From assembly GCA_029204225.1 (NCBI GenBank), contig CM055112.1, positions 30,787,088 to 30,851,087 on the forward strand: 64,000 nt of DNA. Reading direction: 5' to 3'. Made by a program: the position numbers and the translations under genes. The DNA is from Diphasiastrum complanatum. Its lineage: Eukaryota > Streptophyta > Lycopodiopsida > Lycopodiales > Lycopodiaceae. Below are positions 10,557 to 21,280 of this stretch, one piece after another; within the stretch, counting starts at the first letter, position 1, and every line of letters starts with the position of its first letter. The notes under the pieces were generated by a model. That model was not told the origin of the DNA. It worked only from the letters and a program-made list of their open reading frames with translations, and made no database searches.

Positions 10557-10665
10557 AGTTATGGACTCAGCTCATTACATTCGCCGCGTCCATTTACATT
10601 TACTTTACTTTATGCATAAGCAGGCATTGGACCCTTTTTTATTCATTAGTGACACTTAGACTATG
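10557..10665 (+). mobile_element. Element A 5' LTR, first part
   Basis: AGTTATGGACTCAGCTCATT through GACACTTAGACTATG matches the start of the 3' LTR (20864-20972) and is cut by element B. It resumes at 15382 with ATATGGTTGGCC. Confidence 0.9.
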
Positions 10666-11110
10666 TGTTAGGGACCCAACCCCCTTGGGTCCCAAATCCA
10701 GACTTGAGACTGGACGATGACTGGGCCTGTAGACTTGACCGGTGACTCGTGAACCTGCATGGTTGCCACGTGTTATGATCCGGGAGTGCACATGGCTTGG
10801 AGTCTCTCTCCTTGGAGGTATACAAGGGGAGGACTCATTTGCCATCCATTCTGTCTACCTAGGAGGAGGTGGATGGAGAGCGTGTGCACGGCCAAGATGT
10901 ATTGCTAGCGTGAGGCAGGAGATGGCTGAGAGCCTAGGCGGTGGTATGGGACGCCGTCTGGGATGGAGGTCGGATCCAGCTTGATACGGTCACAGGCCAG
11001 GGCACGGTGGGTGGACCCGGATTAGGTCCTACGGCAGGGTGGAACGTGAATCGTTCGGTCTCTTGTGGTTAACCGGCACCTGGAGGTTTGCAGTAAGTAA
11101 GTTTGTAACA
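10666..11110 (+). mobile_element. Element B 5' LTR
   Basis: A 445-bp LTR, TGTTAGGGACC...GTTTGTAACA. From about 10707 it matches 14972-15381 closely, differing mainly by single bases (for example TTATGATCCGG / TCATGATCCAG). Confidence 0.9.
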
Positions 11111-11112
11111 TA

Positions 11113-11125
11113 TGGTATTAGAGCC
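11113..11125 (+). promoter_or_regulatory. Element B primer-binding site
   Basis: TGGTATTAGAGCC, one base off the initiator-Met tRNA site, lies two bases after the LTR end. The 11126-12039 stretch is untranslated leader with no domain visible. Confidence 0.85.
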
Positions 11126-12039
11126 ACTGCATGCTGAAAGCAGGTGCGTTGATCCGTAGTAGATTTCTTGTATTTTACAATACTTCTGACGGAATTCAAA
11201 ACGGGCTTAAATCGTGTTTTTTATGCACTTTTGTGTATTGGTCCTTCTTCGCTGTTTTTGGTTTTTTGGATGAAATTTTTTCAAAAAAAAACGGTAGTGG
11301 GGCCCTTGGTAGTTAGCCACGTGAACTATCCAAAGGCGGACAGGTGGCAGTCCTCCTCAACTTGCAATTCCGCTTCAGGTTGAGGTAACGGACAGTGTCA
11401 AGGGGCCCTCCCAGCGCAAAAAAAAGGGAGTAGTTGCTCGATGTCTGAGCAGCGATGGAGTATACATTAAAAAAAACTTTGTTTTGGATCCTCCTTAGTG
11501 ATGCCACATGGCACTGTCCGGCTCAGGACAGGTGGCTCCTTCTAGCGGAAACCTGTTCCGCTCCCGATTGGAGGCTCTAATCGCTGTTTCACGGGCCAGC
11601 GAGTTCAAACAAAGATAATTATGACCAGGTTCCGTTGGAAAACAGCGAGGGAGCCTTGATTTAGAGTTAAACATTCCAAAATAGGAATGTTAGCCAGCGC
11701 TGAGGGTGCAGGGGAATCTGGCTGCCTACTGGCCAGATTCTGGTGGGTGGCCAGTGTGCTACTGTGGTGCCAAGGTGGCAAGGTATGGCCACTTGGCAGT
11801 TTGTAGGCAAGCATGGAGAGGGAGGCATACCTCTCCTATGCATGGTTTTTCTTCAGAATTAGAGGTGGAGGTGGTGGTGCATCCTTCTCTTTGCCTTCTC
11901 TTATTCCTCTTGGCAGCCATGGACAATACCATTTGGTTTGTAAAGAGACAGCAAGAGTAGTTTGTATTTACCTTCCTTGAGTAGCTTTTGATTCTCTTCT
12001 ATCTTCTCTTCTTAATTCACCTCTCTTCTCTCTGTAGAA

Positions 12040-13000
12040 ATGGAGCCTACTCCTACTACATAGCCTATGTCCCCTGTTCATGAGGCTACAGTATCTGCCT
12101 CTGTTTTAGACCCTGATGCTTTGATGCTAGCTATTAACAGTCTACAACAACAGATTGTAGATATGCAAGCAAAGCACAGTCGGGATCAGCAGGACCTCAA
12201 GGAATTGATGCAGCTAAGGCAATTGGTGCATCAACCCTTGTTTACTCCTGAAGTTTTTGCTGGGGAAAAGAAGGATAGAACCCCGGAGGCGGTCTTGCAA
12301 TGGCTGGATCGATGGAATTCGCACTTTTCCATGCACGATTCATCCGAGGACAACAAGATCAATCTCGCCGTCATGTACCTGCGAGGTAAAGCATTTACCT
12401 GTGGCAAGATATAAGGGGTAAGCCTGAAGTTCCTAGGAATTGGAAGGATTTCTGTAAGGCCTTTAAGGCGGCCTTCCTTCCTATTCTTGATGATTTTGAA
12501 TTCTACCGTCAGTATGCAACGATCCATATGGGGAACCGGCCCCTGGATCAGTATTTGCAAGAATTTCAAGAGGTCTATTCTCGTTTTGCAACTAGAATAG
12601 ATCCTTTGCTAGTAAAGTTGCATTTCATACTGGGGTTGCCAAGAGACTACCAGCTAGAGGTTAGGAGGAACCAGCCTCTTACCCTCGAGGATGCTGTTCG
12701 CTTCGCCATAATCTACGATGATACTCGTACGATGGCTAAGCCTGATACTGGTGTCTTACCCGACGTAAAGGGTAAGAGGCCTTTCTTTCCAAAGAAATCG
12801 AAAGATAAGGCAAAGGAAGGGACTTCAGGTTCAGGGAAATCGAAGAAAAGATCTACCTTGGACCAGGAAACCTTCATGAAAGCCAGAAGCGACAATCGGT
12901 GCTTTAATTGCATGGAACCAGGTCGTGTTGCGAAGGAATGTCCAAAGAAACGGAAAGCTAAAGGTTTAATACGCCAGGTAACTCTAGCATACCTAGTGTT
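12040..13000 (+). pseudogene. Element B gag
   Basis: Translation from ATG 12040 meets a stop after seven codons, then an open frame 12067-12414 has a coiled-coil-like stretch (LQQQIVDMQAKHSRDQQDLK) and the gag core start (FAGEKKDRTPEAVLQWLDRW). A frameshift follows; the core continues as WKDFCKAFKAAFLP and, in 12528-13085, PLDQYLQEFQEVYSRFA and LTLEDAVRFAIIYDD. The zinc knuckle reads CFNCMEPGRVAKEC: the usual His of CCHC is Arg, so RNA packaging would be impaired. Gag forms the virus-like particle. Three lesions or more make this a pseudogene. Confidence 0.85.
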
Positions 13001-13114
13001 GATCTTTCCTTTGCTAGTAATTCTGTGTGTGAGCATTGTTGTTTTAATACGGCTGTTTTTGGCCCTCATGAACTCATTCGGATGAAGGGGGTTGTGGGTG
13101 GCCAAGCTGTAACT

Positions 13115-13413
13115 GTTTTGACGATGGTTCCACACATAATTTTATTAACGCTAATTTGTTGCAGAAGCTAAAGGTGGAAACAAGGCAAAGTGACCACCGA
13201 TACACAGTGAAGCTGGCAACTGGAGCAGAAAGCCAAGTTAGGGACTGGATAGTCCCACGTTTACCAATAGAGATTCAAGCCTATAAGGATAAATTAGACT
13301 TTCATATTATGAATCTAGATAGGGTAGATGTTATACTTGGTAAAGAGTGGTTCTATGAGAGGAACGAGTCTATGAAGAAAAACTATGTAACACAGTTTGT
13401 CGTTCTTACATAA
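13115..13413 (+). pseudogene. Element B aspartic protease
   Basis: DDGSTHNFI-like active-site sequence near 13121-13145 is followed by NANLLQKLKVE, YTVKLATGAE, then MNLDRVDVILGKEWF, the characteristic second half of a gypsy retropepsin. The active-site loop reads D-G-S rather than D-S-G, as in the C family copy (DDGATHNFI). The protease would cleave the Gag-Pol polyprotein. A stop at 13411-13413 separates it from the RT frame, which starts slightly upstream in another phase. Confidence 0.75.
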
Positions 13414-14470
13414 CGGCTCACTCATAGATTTGAATGGAAATGTTGATATTTCTACTATGTACATGCTTTCTGCTTTGGAAACTGTTAAATGTATGGATAT
13501 TGTGGATTGCAGTTCTTATTTATGTTGGTTAAGAGATTTTACTTACCATGAAGAACGTAGTTTGCAATTTTACAATCTCCAAATGGAATTAATGTCTAAT
13601 AACTTAAAACAAGAAAATTCGCCGGAAGGTGAAATTTTTAGGAAACTTAGACAAGAATTTAATGATGTATTTCCTGAACAGCTTCCTGAGGGTCTTCCCC
13701 CCTCTAAGGTTGTTGACCATGGTATTAAACTGATTCTTGGTAGTTCTCCTATATCACTGTATCCATATAGGATGAGTACTAATGAAGAGGATGAGGTTTA
13801 TAGGCAACTGCAAAATTATCTAAAGATGGGCCATGTTAGGCCTAGTAAATCTCCCTGGGGGGCACGTGTGCTCCTCGTTGATAAAAAAGACGGAGGTACT
13901 CGTCTTTGTGTGGACTTTAAAAAGTTGAATAAGTTAACGATTAAAAACCGTTATCCTTTACCGCGAATGGATGAACTGGTTGATCGATTGCATGGTGCAA
14001 AGTACTTCACCAAAATCAATTTGAGATCAGGGTATCATCAAATTCGCATAAAGGCTGAGGATATTGAAAAAATCGGGTTTAGAACTAGGTACGGCCATTA
14101 TGAGTTTCTGGTTTTACCTTTTGCAGCAGATGATGAACGATCTTCTTCGTCCATATCTGGGAAAGTTCGTAATAGTCTACTTCTCATCTATAGTAAGACC
14201 TTGGAGGAGCATGAGGAGCATCTCAGGACTGTCTTAAAGTTACTCAGACAGGAGAAGCTTTTTGCCAAGGAGTCCAAATGTGTGTTCTTCCAGAAGAGGT
14301 TGTTATACCTTGGTCACATTATTTCGGACCATGGGTTGGAAATTGACCCAAATAAAGTCCGACAAGTACGTGAATGGCCTATCCCTAAAACCATCCAGGA
14401 GGTTAAGTCTTTTTTGGGCTTTACGGGGTTTTTTCATAGATTCATCTTGAACTATGCATTAATTGCTTGA
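13397..14470 (+). pseudogene. Element B reverse transcriptase with catalytic Asp pair deleted
   Basis: Clear gypsy [91 protein letters not shown], then LIYSKTLEEHEEHLRTVLKLL, KCVFFQKRLLYLGHIIS and FLGFTGFFHRFI. Between LPF and LIYSK two small deletions are visible: one removes the GLTNAPATF segment and shifts frame, the other removes the codons of the (Y/F)xDD box so that GTCTAC runs straight into TTCTCATC. The active site is gone although the flanks are well kept. Confidence 0.9.
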
Positions 14471-14971
14471 CGAATGTCCTCAGGGAGGCTAAAAGAGTTA
14501 GCCGACACAATAAGTTCAGTCCTCCAGTTACTCGGACTGAAGAGTTGAATCAGAGTTTTGAGAACCTCAAATACTGTGTAACTACAGCGCCTATTCTACT
14601 CATAGTGGATCCTAACAAGCCATATGTACTTGAAACGGATGCCAGTGACTATGCTATAGGCGCAGTCCTATATCAGGATGGTAGACCGGTAGCTTTTGAA
14701 AGCAAGAAGTTGGACCCTACTCAAAGGCGGTATTCCACCTATGACAAGGAACTTTTTGCTATCATTAATGCCCTGAAAGTTTGGAGACATTACTTGTATG
14801 GCTCCCAGTTTACTATAGTTACTGATCATCAAGCGTTAAAGTATATTAACGATGCGGTCGACCTTAGGGGTCATAAGGCCAGATGGTCAGAGATGCTCCA
14901 AGAATTTCATTATGACATTGAGTCCCGGAAGGGTACCTCTAATAGTGTCGCGGATGCCTTAAGCCGGATTG
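14467..14971 (+). pseudogene. Element B RNase H, ending at the deletion junction
   Basis: VLETDASDYAIGAVLYQDG, FESKKLDPTQRRYSTYDKEL, ALKVWRHYLYGSQFTIVTDH and SVADALSR identify a gypsy RNase H with its Asp and Glu positions. After ALSRIG the frame enters LTR sequence (GACGATGACTGGG), so the zinc-binding linker and the whole integrase are absent. Confidence 0.9.
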
Positions 14972-15381
14972 GAGAGACCGGACGATGACTGGGCCTGTAG
15001 ACTTGACCGATGACTCGTGAACCTGCATGGTTGCCACGTGTCATGATCCAGGAGTGCACATGGCTTGGAGTCTCTCTCCTTGGAGGTATACAAGGGGAGG
15101 AGGACTCATTTGCCATCCATTCTGTCTACCTAGGAGGAGGTGGATGGAGAGCGTGTGCACGGCCAAGATGTATTGCTAGCGTGAGGCAGGAGATGGCTGA
15201 GAGCCTAGGCGGTGGTATGGGACGCCGTCTGGGATGGAGGTCGGATCCAGCTTGATACGGTCACAGGCCAGGGCACGGTGGGTGGACCCGGATTAGGTCC
15301 TACGGTAGGGTGGAACGTGAATCGTTCGGTCTCTTGTGGTTAACCGGCACCTGGAGGTTTGCAGTAAGTAAGTTTGTAACA
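14972..15381 (+). mobile_element. Element B 3' LTR, 5'-truncated
   Basis: 410 bp matching the 5' LTR from its ~42nd base, ending TTTGTAACA. The TG start and polypurine tract are lost. Confidence 0.9.
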
Positions 15382-15718
15382 ATATGGTTGGCCTTTGGCC
15401 TTATTACTCATTATTAGGCCATTTGGACATATTACTGGAGAGTGGGGGCCTTCTTGGAGGGCGCACTATTTTCCCTCCCAGTTGGGCCCTAGCCATCGGA
15501 AGCTTCCTTTTAGGGCTTCCTCTTGGCTATAAGTAGGGAAACTGTGTCATTTGTTATTCAGTTGATGATATTGATCTCTCTCTCTTTAGTCTCCTTAATC
15601 TCTCTTTCTTGCTTTCTAGGGTTAAGTCTTGCTTATGTGCTACTTTCATAGCTTAAGTCTTGCCTATGTGATGCTTTCATAGCTTAGCTTTGAATCAGTT
15701 GTGGCTTTATTCGTAACT
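15382..15718 (+). mobile_element. Element A 5' LTR, second part
   Basis: ATATGGTTGGCC...TTCGTAACT. It carries a ~40-bp tandem duplication (GCTTAAGTCTTGCCTATGTG repeat) that the 3' LTR lacks, plus a TCTC microsatellite. The end TAACT directly precedes the primer site. Confidence 0.9.
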
Positions 15719-15730
15719 TGGTATCAGAGC
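15719..15730 (+). promoter_or_regulatory. Element A primer-binding site
   Basis: TGGTATCAGAGC, exact initiator-Met tRNA site, abuts the LTR with no spacer base. Confidence 0.92.
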
Positions 15731-15739
15731 ACTTTCCTG

Positions 15740-16265
15740 TGCACTACTTTTTCAGATTTAGTAGAGGTTGTCCAGTGCCCTACTAACCCATCACTTTTGT
15801 TGATTTTTTCATCAGATTTCCATCGTTTTTTCAGATTTAGTAGAGGCTGTCCAGCGCCCTACTAACCCATCACTTTTGTCGATTTTTTCATCAGATTTCC
15901 ATCGTTTTTCTAGATTTGGTAGATACTGGCCAGCACCCTACTACCTTGTCACTTTCGTCGATTTTCTCCACCGATTTGCTGCCCATTTTGTGGCTTGATT
16001 GGAGGCTGTCCAGCGCCCTACTTCATCACCATTTTCAGGGGTTTTCTCCATTTTTTTTCAGGTTATGTGCGGATTTTGGTAGCTATTGCCCAGCGCCCTA
16101 TTACCTTGCCATCTTTGACGGATTTCTCCACCGATTTGTTGTCCATTTTGCTGATTGTTTGGAGGCTGTCCAGCGCCCTACTTCATCACCATTTTCAGCG
16201 GTTTTTCCATCATGTTGCAGGACATTTGTGGATCTTACTAGCTGCTGCCCACCACCCATTTTCAG
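15740..16265 (+). repeat. ~80-bp periodic leader repeat of element A
   Basis: The motif GTCCAGCGCCCTACT or close variants recurs at 15771, 15850, 15929, 16009, 16089, 16169 and, weakly, 16248, that is every 79-80 bp. TTCATCAGATTTCCATCG and CACCGATTTG words repeat with it. The A2 leader shows the same spacing with a different word. Gag starts about 420 bp downstream. Confidence 0.88.
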
Positions 16266-16689
16266 CTTGGATCTTCAGCTCTCTCTCTCTCTCTTTAGCC
16301 TCTTATCCAAAAATCACCCAATTCCGTAATCGTTTGCTATTCCAAATTGCCAAAATCCTGCAGCCTGTTCATCGCTGCCCCAGCCCTTCCGACTTGTCAC
16401 TTTCGCCTATTATTTTATCCGTTTCCAGCCATCGTTCACAGTTTATCAAAAGGCTCTCTAGCGCTCATCCTCAACCACATTTCACAGAATTCCGACTCCG
16501 TTTGATATTCCAATTTGACATTTCCCTCCTGGCTGTCCAGCGCATTTTTACAGCCTTCATTTTCACTTTTTTCCATTTGTTGATTGCTGCCCTTTCTTAG
16601 TTGTGATAATATTGGTTTTAATAGACTAATTTGGGGTGACGACAAGAGTCTGCTCCCTCAAGTTTTCGTCTATTCCTTCCACTATCATT

Positions 16690-17640
16690 ATGGCACATTC
16701 ACCTACCTCGAGTGAAACTGTTAAGGAAAACTTATCCGATCAGTTTTGGCGCATGGATGATACCCTTTTTGGCCTCATTCTTCGCTTCGATACAGTTATG
16801 ACTGGCTTTGCTACTATGCAGTCACATATTGATTCTTTACAGCCTCATGGTCCTGGAAAAGCTCCTGTCTTTCCTTCATTTGGGACTCCCCCTCCATTTG
16901 CATTTCCATCTTCTTCTATTAGTCAGCCTGGTGGTGGACCGTTCATTCCACCTAACCCACCTCCTGGTTTCTTTCCACCTCCCCCAGTTCCTGAGCCACA
17001 CTTCGCTCGAGACTTTCGTGATAGGGTACAGCTTGCTACCTATTCCGGTTCCTCTGACGGGAACTTATTAGAGAATTGGTTTGCTAAGCTTGACACATAT
17101 TTTCAGATCTACCCTAAGATTGATCCTCAGAAGATCCAGTTGGCTGCTTTACACTTAGATGGACGCGCCGCCACGTGGTGGCGAGTTTATCGAGCTGATC
17201 TTGATCGGGAAGGGCTCCATATATGGCATACGTTTCGTCGTGACCTCCGTCATGCTATGATTGATCCTCAGTGGCTCAACCGCCAATGTGATACATTCCG
17301 TAGTCTCACTCAGACTAGTGACCTTGCTTTTTATACAGATCAGTTTATGGAGCTTTCTTATTTTTTCACAGATCTACCGGCCACTGAGCTTATTTCTCGT
17401 TATATTGCTGGGCTTTGTGGTGCCTTACGTTACGATGTTTCTTCCTTCTAGCCTCCCACACTTGTTGAGGCGATGTCTCTTGCCAGTACTTTACAGCACA
17501 AGTACTCTGACACCCTTCCTTCTCGCTTCTCCCGACCCCATCCTTCTGCTTCATCTTTTCTTGCTATGTCCACCCCTACACCTGCCCCTTCAGTTCCAGC
17601 TCCTTGCATTGTCCCTTCGTCTCCTCGTCCTCCGACCCCT
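16690..17640 (+). pseudogene. Element A gag
   Basis: ATG 16690 (MAHSPTSSETVKENL) opens the frame. It runs through a Pro-rich stretch (PPNPPPGFFPPPPVPEP), then the gag core: VQLATYSGSSDGNLLENWF, LDTYFQIYPKIDPQKIQLAA, LDGRAATWWRVYR, WLNRQCDTFRSLTQTSD and LISRYIAGLCGALRYDV. A TAG at 17449-17451 interrupts it; the same frame goes on with PPTLVEAMSLASTLQHKYS. The CCHC knuckle present in A2 has been replaced by unrelated sequence after SAEFVDLQ. The start is supported by the matching ATG in A2 (29850, minus strand). Confidence 0.85.
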
Positions 17641-18640
17641 CGACCTGCTTTTGTCCGACGTTACACATCTGCAGAGTTTGTTGACCTTCAGGATCCTATA
17701 TCACACAGTTTGAGCGAGTTGCCTGATTTACTTGAGATAGTTATTGATCCACCTGAGCTCGTCACTGTATCCCATAGTGAGTCAGAGTCACATATACAGG
17801 TTCCTACTGATGCTGATTCACATATACAGGTTGCGGCTGATATGGTCCTTGATACTAATATAGCATGCTGTGATACTATTGATGATGTTGTTCCATGCTT
17901 TGATATTGTTGTTGAGTACTTTGATGCTACTCGTGTTCCTGAGCGCCATGCTATAGATGTTGTCGCCTATGCTCCTTATTTCGATACTATTCATGGGTCT
18001 ACGGTTTTAGATGCTTGGGCTACTCCAGTAGATCTCCATATGGCATACGACTGGTTCTCTTCACTTGGTACTGTTGCTGTGGATCTCTCTCAGCAGATAC
18101 TTTCCTTTACTCATGCTGGTCAGCATCATTTACTTGCTGGTATTGATTCCCAGGGTGACTATCAGTTGGTTACCGGGAAGCAGTTTATGCGTAGCCTACC
18201 AAAGGCTCAGGATGCAGCTCTTCTTTCCATTCAGAGTACAAGTTGCTGCTTTACTTTCACCATCCGTGGGTCCTCTTCCTCAGGCCGTATACCTTGGTGG
18301 TATTTCTACTATTGCTTTTGCGCATACCTCAGATAGCCCTCCTGGTTCGGTGGTTGGTGCAGTATCTTCTCCATTGGTCTCTATATCTCCATCTCTTGAG
18401 TCTGTTATGGCCGATGTTCCTGCTGATTTCTATGGGGTTATTCACGGGTCCACGTTTGATGGTTCCCTCGCTATTGGTGATCAGGTTGTATCTTCTTTCG
18501 CTTTACTCCATGGATCTCTGCTTGAGGTTTGTGAACCGCCTCATGATATTTCTACGGATCCTTACATGATTCATGCGCCTTTGGTCCTTATCGTTACACA
18601 TTTTCCATCCGAGGATAGTTGCCAGATGGTCACTATTCTT
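17641..18640 (+). pseudogene. Element A protease-region remnant with acidic spacer
   Basis: After SAEFVDLQ the frame holds an Asp/Val-rich stretch (DPISHSLSELPDLLEIVID, HIQVPTDADSHIQVAADM) not found in A2. Then MAYDWFSSLGTVAVDLSQQ matches the A2 retropepsin end LGADWFASLGAVTLDLTQQ, and LVTGKQFMRSLP follows in both. The DTG active site of A2 is absent here and in A3 (57865-58440). So A and A3 form one subfamily whose protease was overwritten. A one-base slip near 18640 moves the next segment to another frame. Confidence 0.7.
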
Positions 18641-19985
18641 ATCTAGGGTATTTATATGCTGGGATCTTTCTAGATGAGTATACGGGCATCCTTCAGTCTC
18701 CTTGTGTTTCTACATATAGGTTTGCTGCAGTCCATGCCGATGTTGTGGATATATGGCATTCCTGGTTATTACGTATAGCTTGGTTTCCATTTGGACTTGT
18801 TGATTGGTGTTGGTTTTTCCATATTACTGATTGCCTATGGTGTGGATATCTCTATGATTCTGCATGTGGCTCTCTATCTGTTCCTTGGATTGTTGCTCAT
18901 TGTCAGGCTTGGCATATCCTGTTGGCTTGGGTTATTGCCTCCGTTCCAGCTACTGTTTGTCTGGGTGATCTTCAGGTTCCCTATCATTTCAGGTTGCTCC
19001 ATATTGCTTGGTCTCCGATGCTGAGTTGCCACTTTGTTCTGGTTTTCCGAGACCATCAGAGTACCTTGAGAGAGTTCCTTCTCCTCTCTTGGATAGGTTG
19101 TGGGGATGCTGCTGCCATATACTTCAGTATTGCTCATATGTGCTTTGATACTCATCCCCAGCTACACGTGGATATTGATCTGCTGCTTGCTACTGATGTT
19201 GGGGATCCTGTTCCGCGTTCCAGTGCATTTCTTCTCTTCCTCACTTGTGCGCCTGGTGTGTACTTTGGGATTACACTTGCGGCCAGTTCCGATGGGTCAT
19301 CTGATTCTCCATCCGTTTTTGGTGTATCCTATGATGGATTGGTATGTCGATATGAGGTCTTTCTGGATGAGTTTTTCGGCTACAGTTTTTCAGTTGAGGC
19401 CTCTACTATTTCTAGAATTGTTGCTATTGTTTTTATGCATCATGCTTTTTTAGATGATGCATTGATTTCTTGGACCTTCTGGAGCTTTTGGCATGTTGCT
19501 CTTCTCGTGATAGGGGCCTTGAAAGTACCGTGTGCCATTGCTACTTCTCATTCATGGGCCTTATGGATACCTTGGGCTTTTGACCTTGCTGGTGCACGTT
19601 TCTCCATTTTAGCTATCCTTTGTCAGGATGATCTCTTTATGATCCATGTTTCCTGGCATATCGCTTGCTTTTCCATGCTACTACAGCGTGCCTGTCATCC
19701 TGCTTATGTTCCTACTCCTTGGTGCTGGTCTTCCGATGCTGCTATCTTTTCTTGGGGCACCTATATCACTGAGTTTGCACATATGGTTGATGGTTACGTG
19801 TATGATGCGGAAATTCGCGATGAGTGTCCATCTCTTTTCCAGTTTCCTTATTGGCTTCCTGTTGCTGATGCAGTTCTACCTTCTCGGGCTTTTTGGATAC
19901 CTTGGTATGATGTCCCTATCTTTTGGGCTGATCCTCTACTATCTTGGGCATTACAGATACCTTGGCATTCCTGGTTGCTGCTTGA
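18619..19985 (+). CDS. Trp-rich frame of unknown function replacing RT and RNase H
   Basis: An open frame continuing to 20292 (557 codons in all) holds no RT or RNase H motif: no DLRSGYHQ, no xxDD, no DASD. It is rich in Trp, Phe, Leu and His, with repeated W-I-P-W type words (LWIPWAF, FWIPWYD, LQIPWHS). A2 has the corresponding sequence at 26650-27660, largely open in the matching frame and there continuous with the protease-side frame. Similarity between copies says it was present in the mobile ancestor. Whether it is translated is unknown; skewed base composition alone could keep it open. Confidence 0.45.
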
Positions 19986-20392
19986 TCATTCTACTTCTGA
20001 TGGGCAGTCTGAGGTCCTTAACAGGATCCTTGAGGATTATTTACGCCATTTTGTTACTCCTTCTGGGAAGGATTGGGATCAGCATTTATGTTTAGCAGAG
20101 TATAGCTATAATAGCTTTGTTAGTACCAGCACAAGTGTCTCACCATTTTTCTTATCTCATGGCTATGCACCTCTTTTACCTGGAGGATACACCTGTCACA
20201 CTTGCATCTTTTCTATCAGGTGCTCGAGAGCTTATTACCTGGGCCAATTCTCATTTACAGCATGTTCAGCAGCGTTATCAGACCTTAGTTGATCGTCACC
20301 GCCGCCATGTTGAGTTTCAGCTTGGAGATATGGTTTATCTACGCCTACGGTTTGCAACGTCATCATTTTGTCCAGGGCCATGCTTCTACTGA
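19986..20392 (+). pseudogene. Element A integrase C-terminal part
   Basis: Directly after the Trp-rich frame the reading continues as TSDGQSEVLNRILEDYLRHF, GKDWDQHLCLAEYSYNSF and STSVSPFFLSHGYAPLLP. This is the third catalytic (Glu) region of a Ty3/gypsy integrase and what follows. A slip near 20200 moves to the frame LSGARELITWANSHLQHVQQ, RYQTLVDRHRRHVEFQLGD, MVYL. The zinc finger and the first two catalytic Asp residues are missing, so it cannot catalyse integration. A2 lacks the DGQSEVLNR part altogether. Confidence 0.85.
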
Positions 20393-20816
20393 GAAGCTTG
20401 CACCACGTTATTATGGGCCTTATCGCATTTTGGAGGTTCTTAGTCCAGTTACATATTGCTTACAGCTTCCTGCTTCCGCACGCACCTGTGATGTATTCCA
20501 TGTCAGTTTATTACGTGCTGCTATTGAGGATGACGCTCCTTGTGATGCTAAGTTTCCTACTGCTCCAGAGTTATTTCCATTTTTACCTACTGCTATATTA
20601 CAGGTTCATCGATACCATAGTCGACGCCGCCGGCAGATTCAGTTTTTGGTCCAGTGGGATGGTCATCCTATTGAGGAGGCCACATGGGAGCCTATTGATG
20701 TTTTTTGTCATACACCATCACTTGCGGATCAGGCTCGTGCTGTTGCTGCACTTGTTGATTCCTCTACATCAGATGTTGTTCTAGCTGTTGATGCACCAGG
20801 GCTTGCTGCTATTTGA
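20392..20816 (+). pseudogene. Element A chromodomain and C-terminal tail
   Basis: LAPRYYGPYRILEVLSPVTY and VFHVSLLRAAIEDDAP are the GPY/F end of a chromovirus integrase. Then comes a chromodomain: YHSRRRRQIQFLVQWDGHP, IEEATWEPIDVF. A 45-residue tail (ADQARAVAALVDSS) ends 48 bp before the 3' LTR. Homologous A2 sequence is at 26037-26522. A frameshift just before LAPRYY separates it from the previous segment. Confidence 0.9.
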
Positions 20817-20863
20817 TCCAGTTTCTTTTCGGCAGTTGGGTCTATTTGGGTGGTGCCAAGGAG

Positions 20864-21275
20864 AGTTATGGACTCGGCTCATTACATTCGTCGCGTCCAT
20901 TTACATTTACTTTACTTTATGCATAAGCAGGCCTTGGGCCCTTTTTTATTCATTAGTGACACTTAGACTATATGGTTGGCCTTTGGCCTTATTACTCCTT
21001 ATTAGGCCATTTGGACATATTACTGGAGAGTGGGGGCCTTCTTGGAGGGCGCACTATTTTACCTCCCAGTTGGGCCCTAGCCACCAGAAGCTTCCTTTTA
21101 GGGCTTCCTCTTGGCTATAAGCAGGGAAATTGTGTCATTTGTTATTCAGCTGATGATATTGATCTCTCTCTTTAGTCTCCTTAATCTCTCTCTTTCCTGC
21201 TTTGTAGGGTTAAGTCTTGCTTATGTGCTGCTTTCATAGCTTAGCTTTAGATCAGTTGTGGCTTTATTCGTAACT
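20864..21275 (+). mobile_element. Element A 3' LTR
   Basis: 412 bp, AGTTATGGACTCGG...TTCGTAACT, followed by the CAGGG target duplication. A weak polypurine tract (GGTGCCAAGGAG) precedes it. Confidence 0.92.
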
Positions 21276-21280
21276 CAGGG

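Larger units (their letters stand above)
10666..15381 (+). mobile_element. Element B: gypsy retrotransposon lacking integrase, nested in A
   Basis: The 5' LTR begins TGTTAGGGACC and the element ends TTTGTAACA at 15381. Flanks CTATG / ATATG are an imperfect 5-bp target duplication within the 5' LTR of element A. It carries gag, protease, RT and RNase H in plus orientation, in several frames. The RNase H frame runs directly into the 3' LTR about 40 bp inside its start, so integrase, polypurine tract and the LTR tip are missing in one deletion. It cannot move on its own. Confidence 0.88.
10557..21275 (+). mobile_element. Element A: chromodomain gypsy retrotransposon without reverse transcriptase
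   Basis: The LTRs are AGTTATGG...CGTAACT, and the insertion is flanked by identical CAGGG (10552-10556 and 21276-21280). Internal order: primer site (15719), ~80-bp leader repeats, gag, degenerate protease region, a Trp-rich frame in place of RT and RNase H, integrase C-terminus, chromodomain, 3' LTR 20864-21275. Element B is inserted in the 5' LTR. Family members A2 (25547-30980) and A3 (57126-59011) share the unusual middle part, so the loss of RT predates their spread. It would depend on proteins from other elements. Confidence 0.88.

Noticed and set aside
10639-11000. Frames inside B LTRs (68-81 codons, repeated at 14910-15255)
   Set aside because: They recur because the LTR recurs; no start context or domain suggests translation.
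15879-16600. 137- and 201-codon frames in the element A leader
   Set aside because: They lie over the ~80-bp repeat array between primer site and gag, and no matching conserved frame is evident in the A2 leader.
16808-17071. Hydrophobic frames overlapping family A gag and the Trp-rich region (also 18243-18569, 19646-20095, 27795-28304)
   Set aside because: Leu-rich frames arise from the T- and C-rich composition read in another phase; they look like membrane proteins but shift freely between copies.
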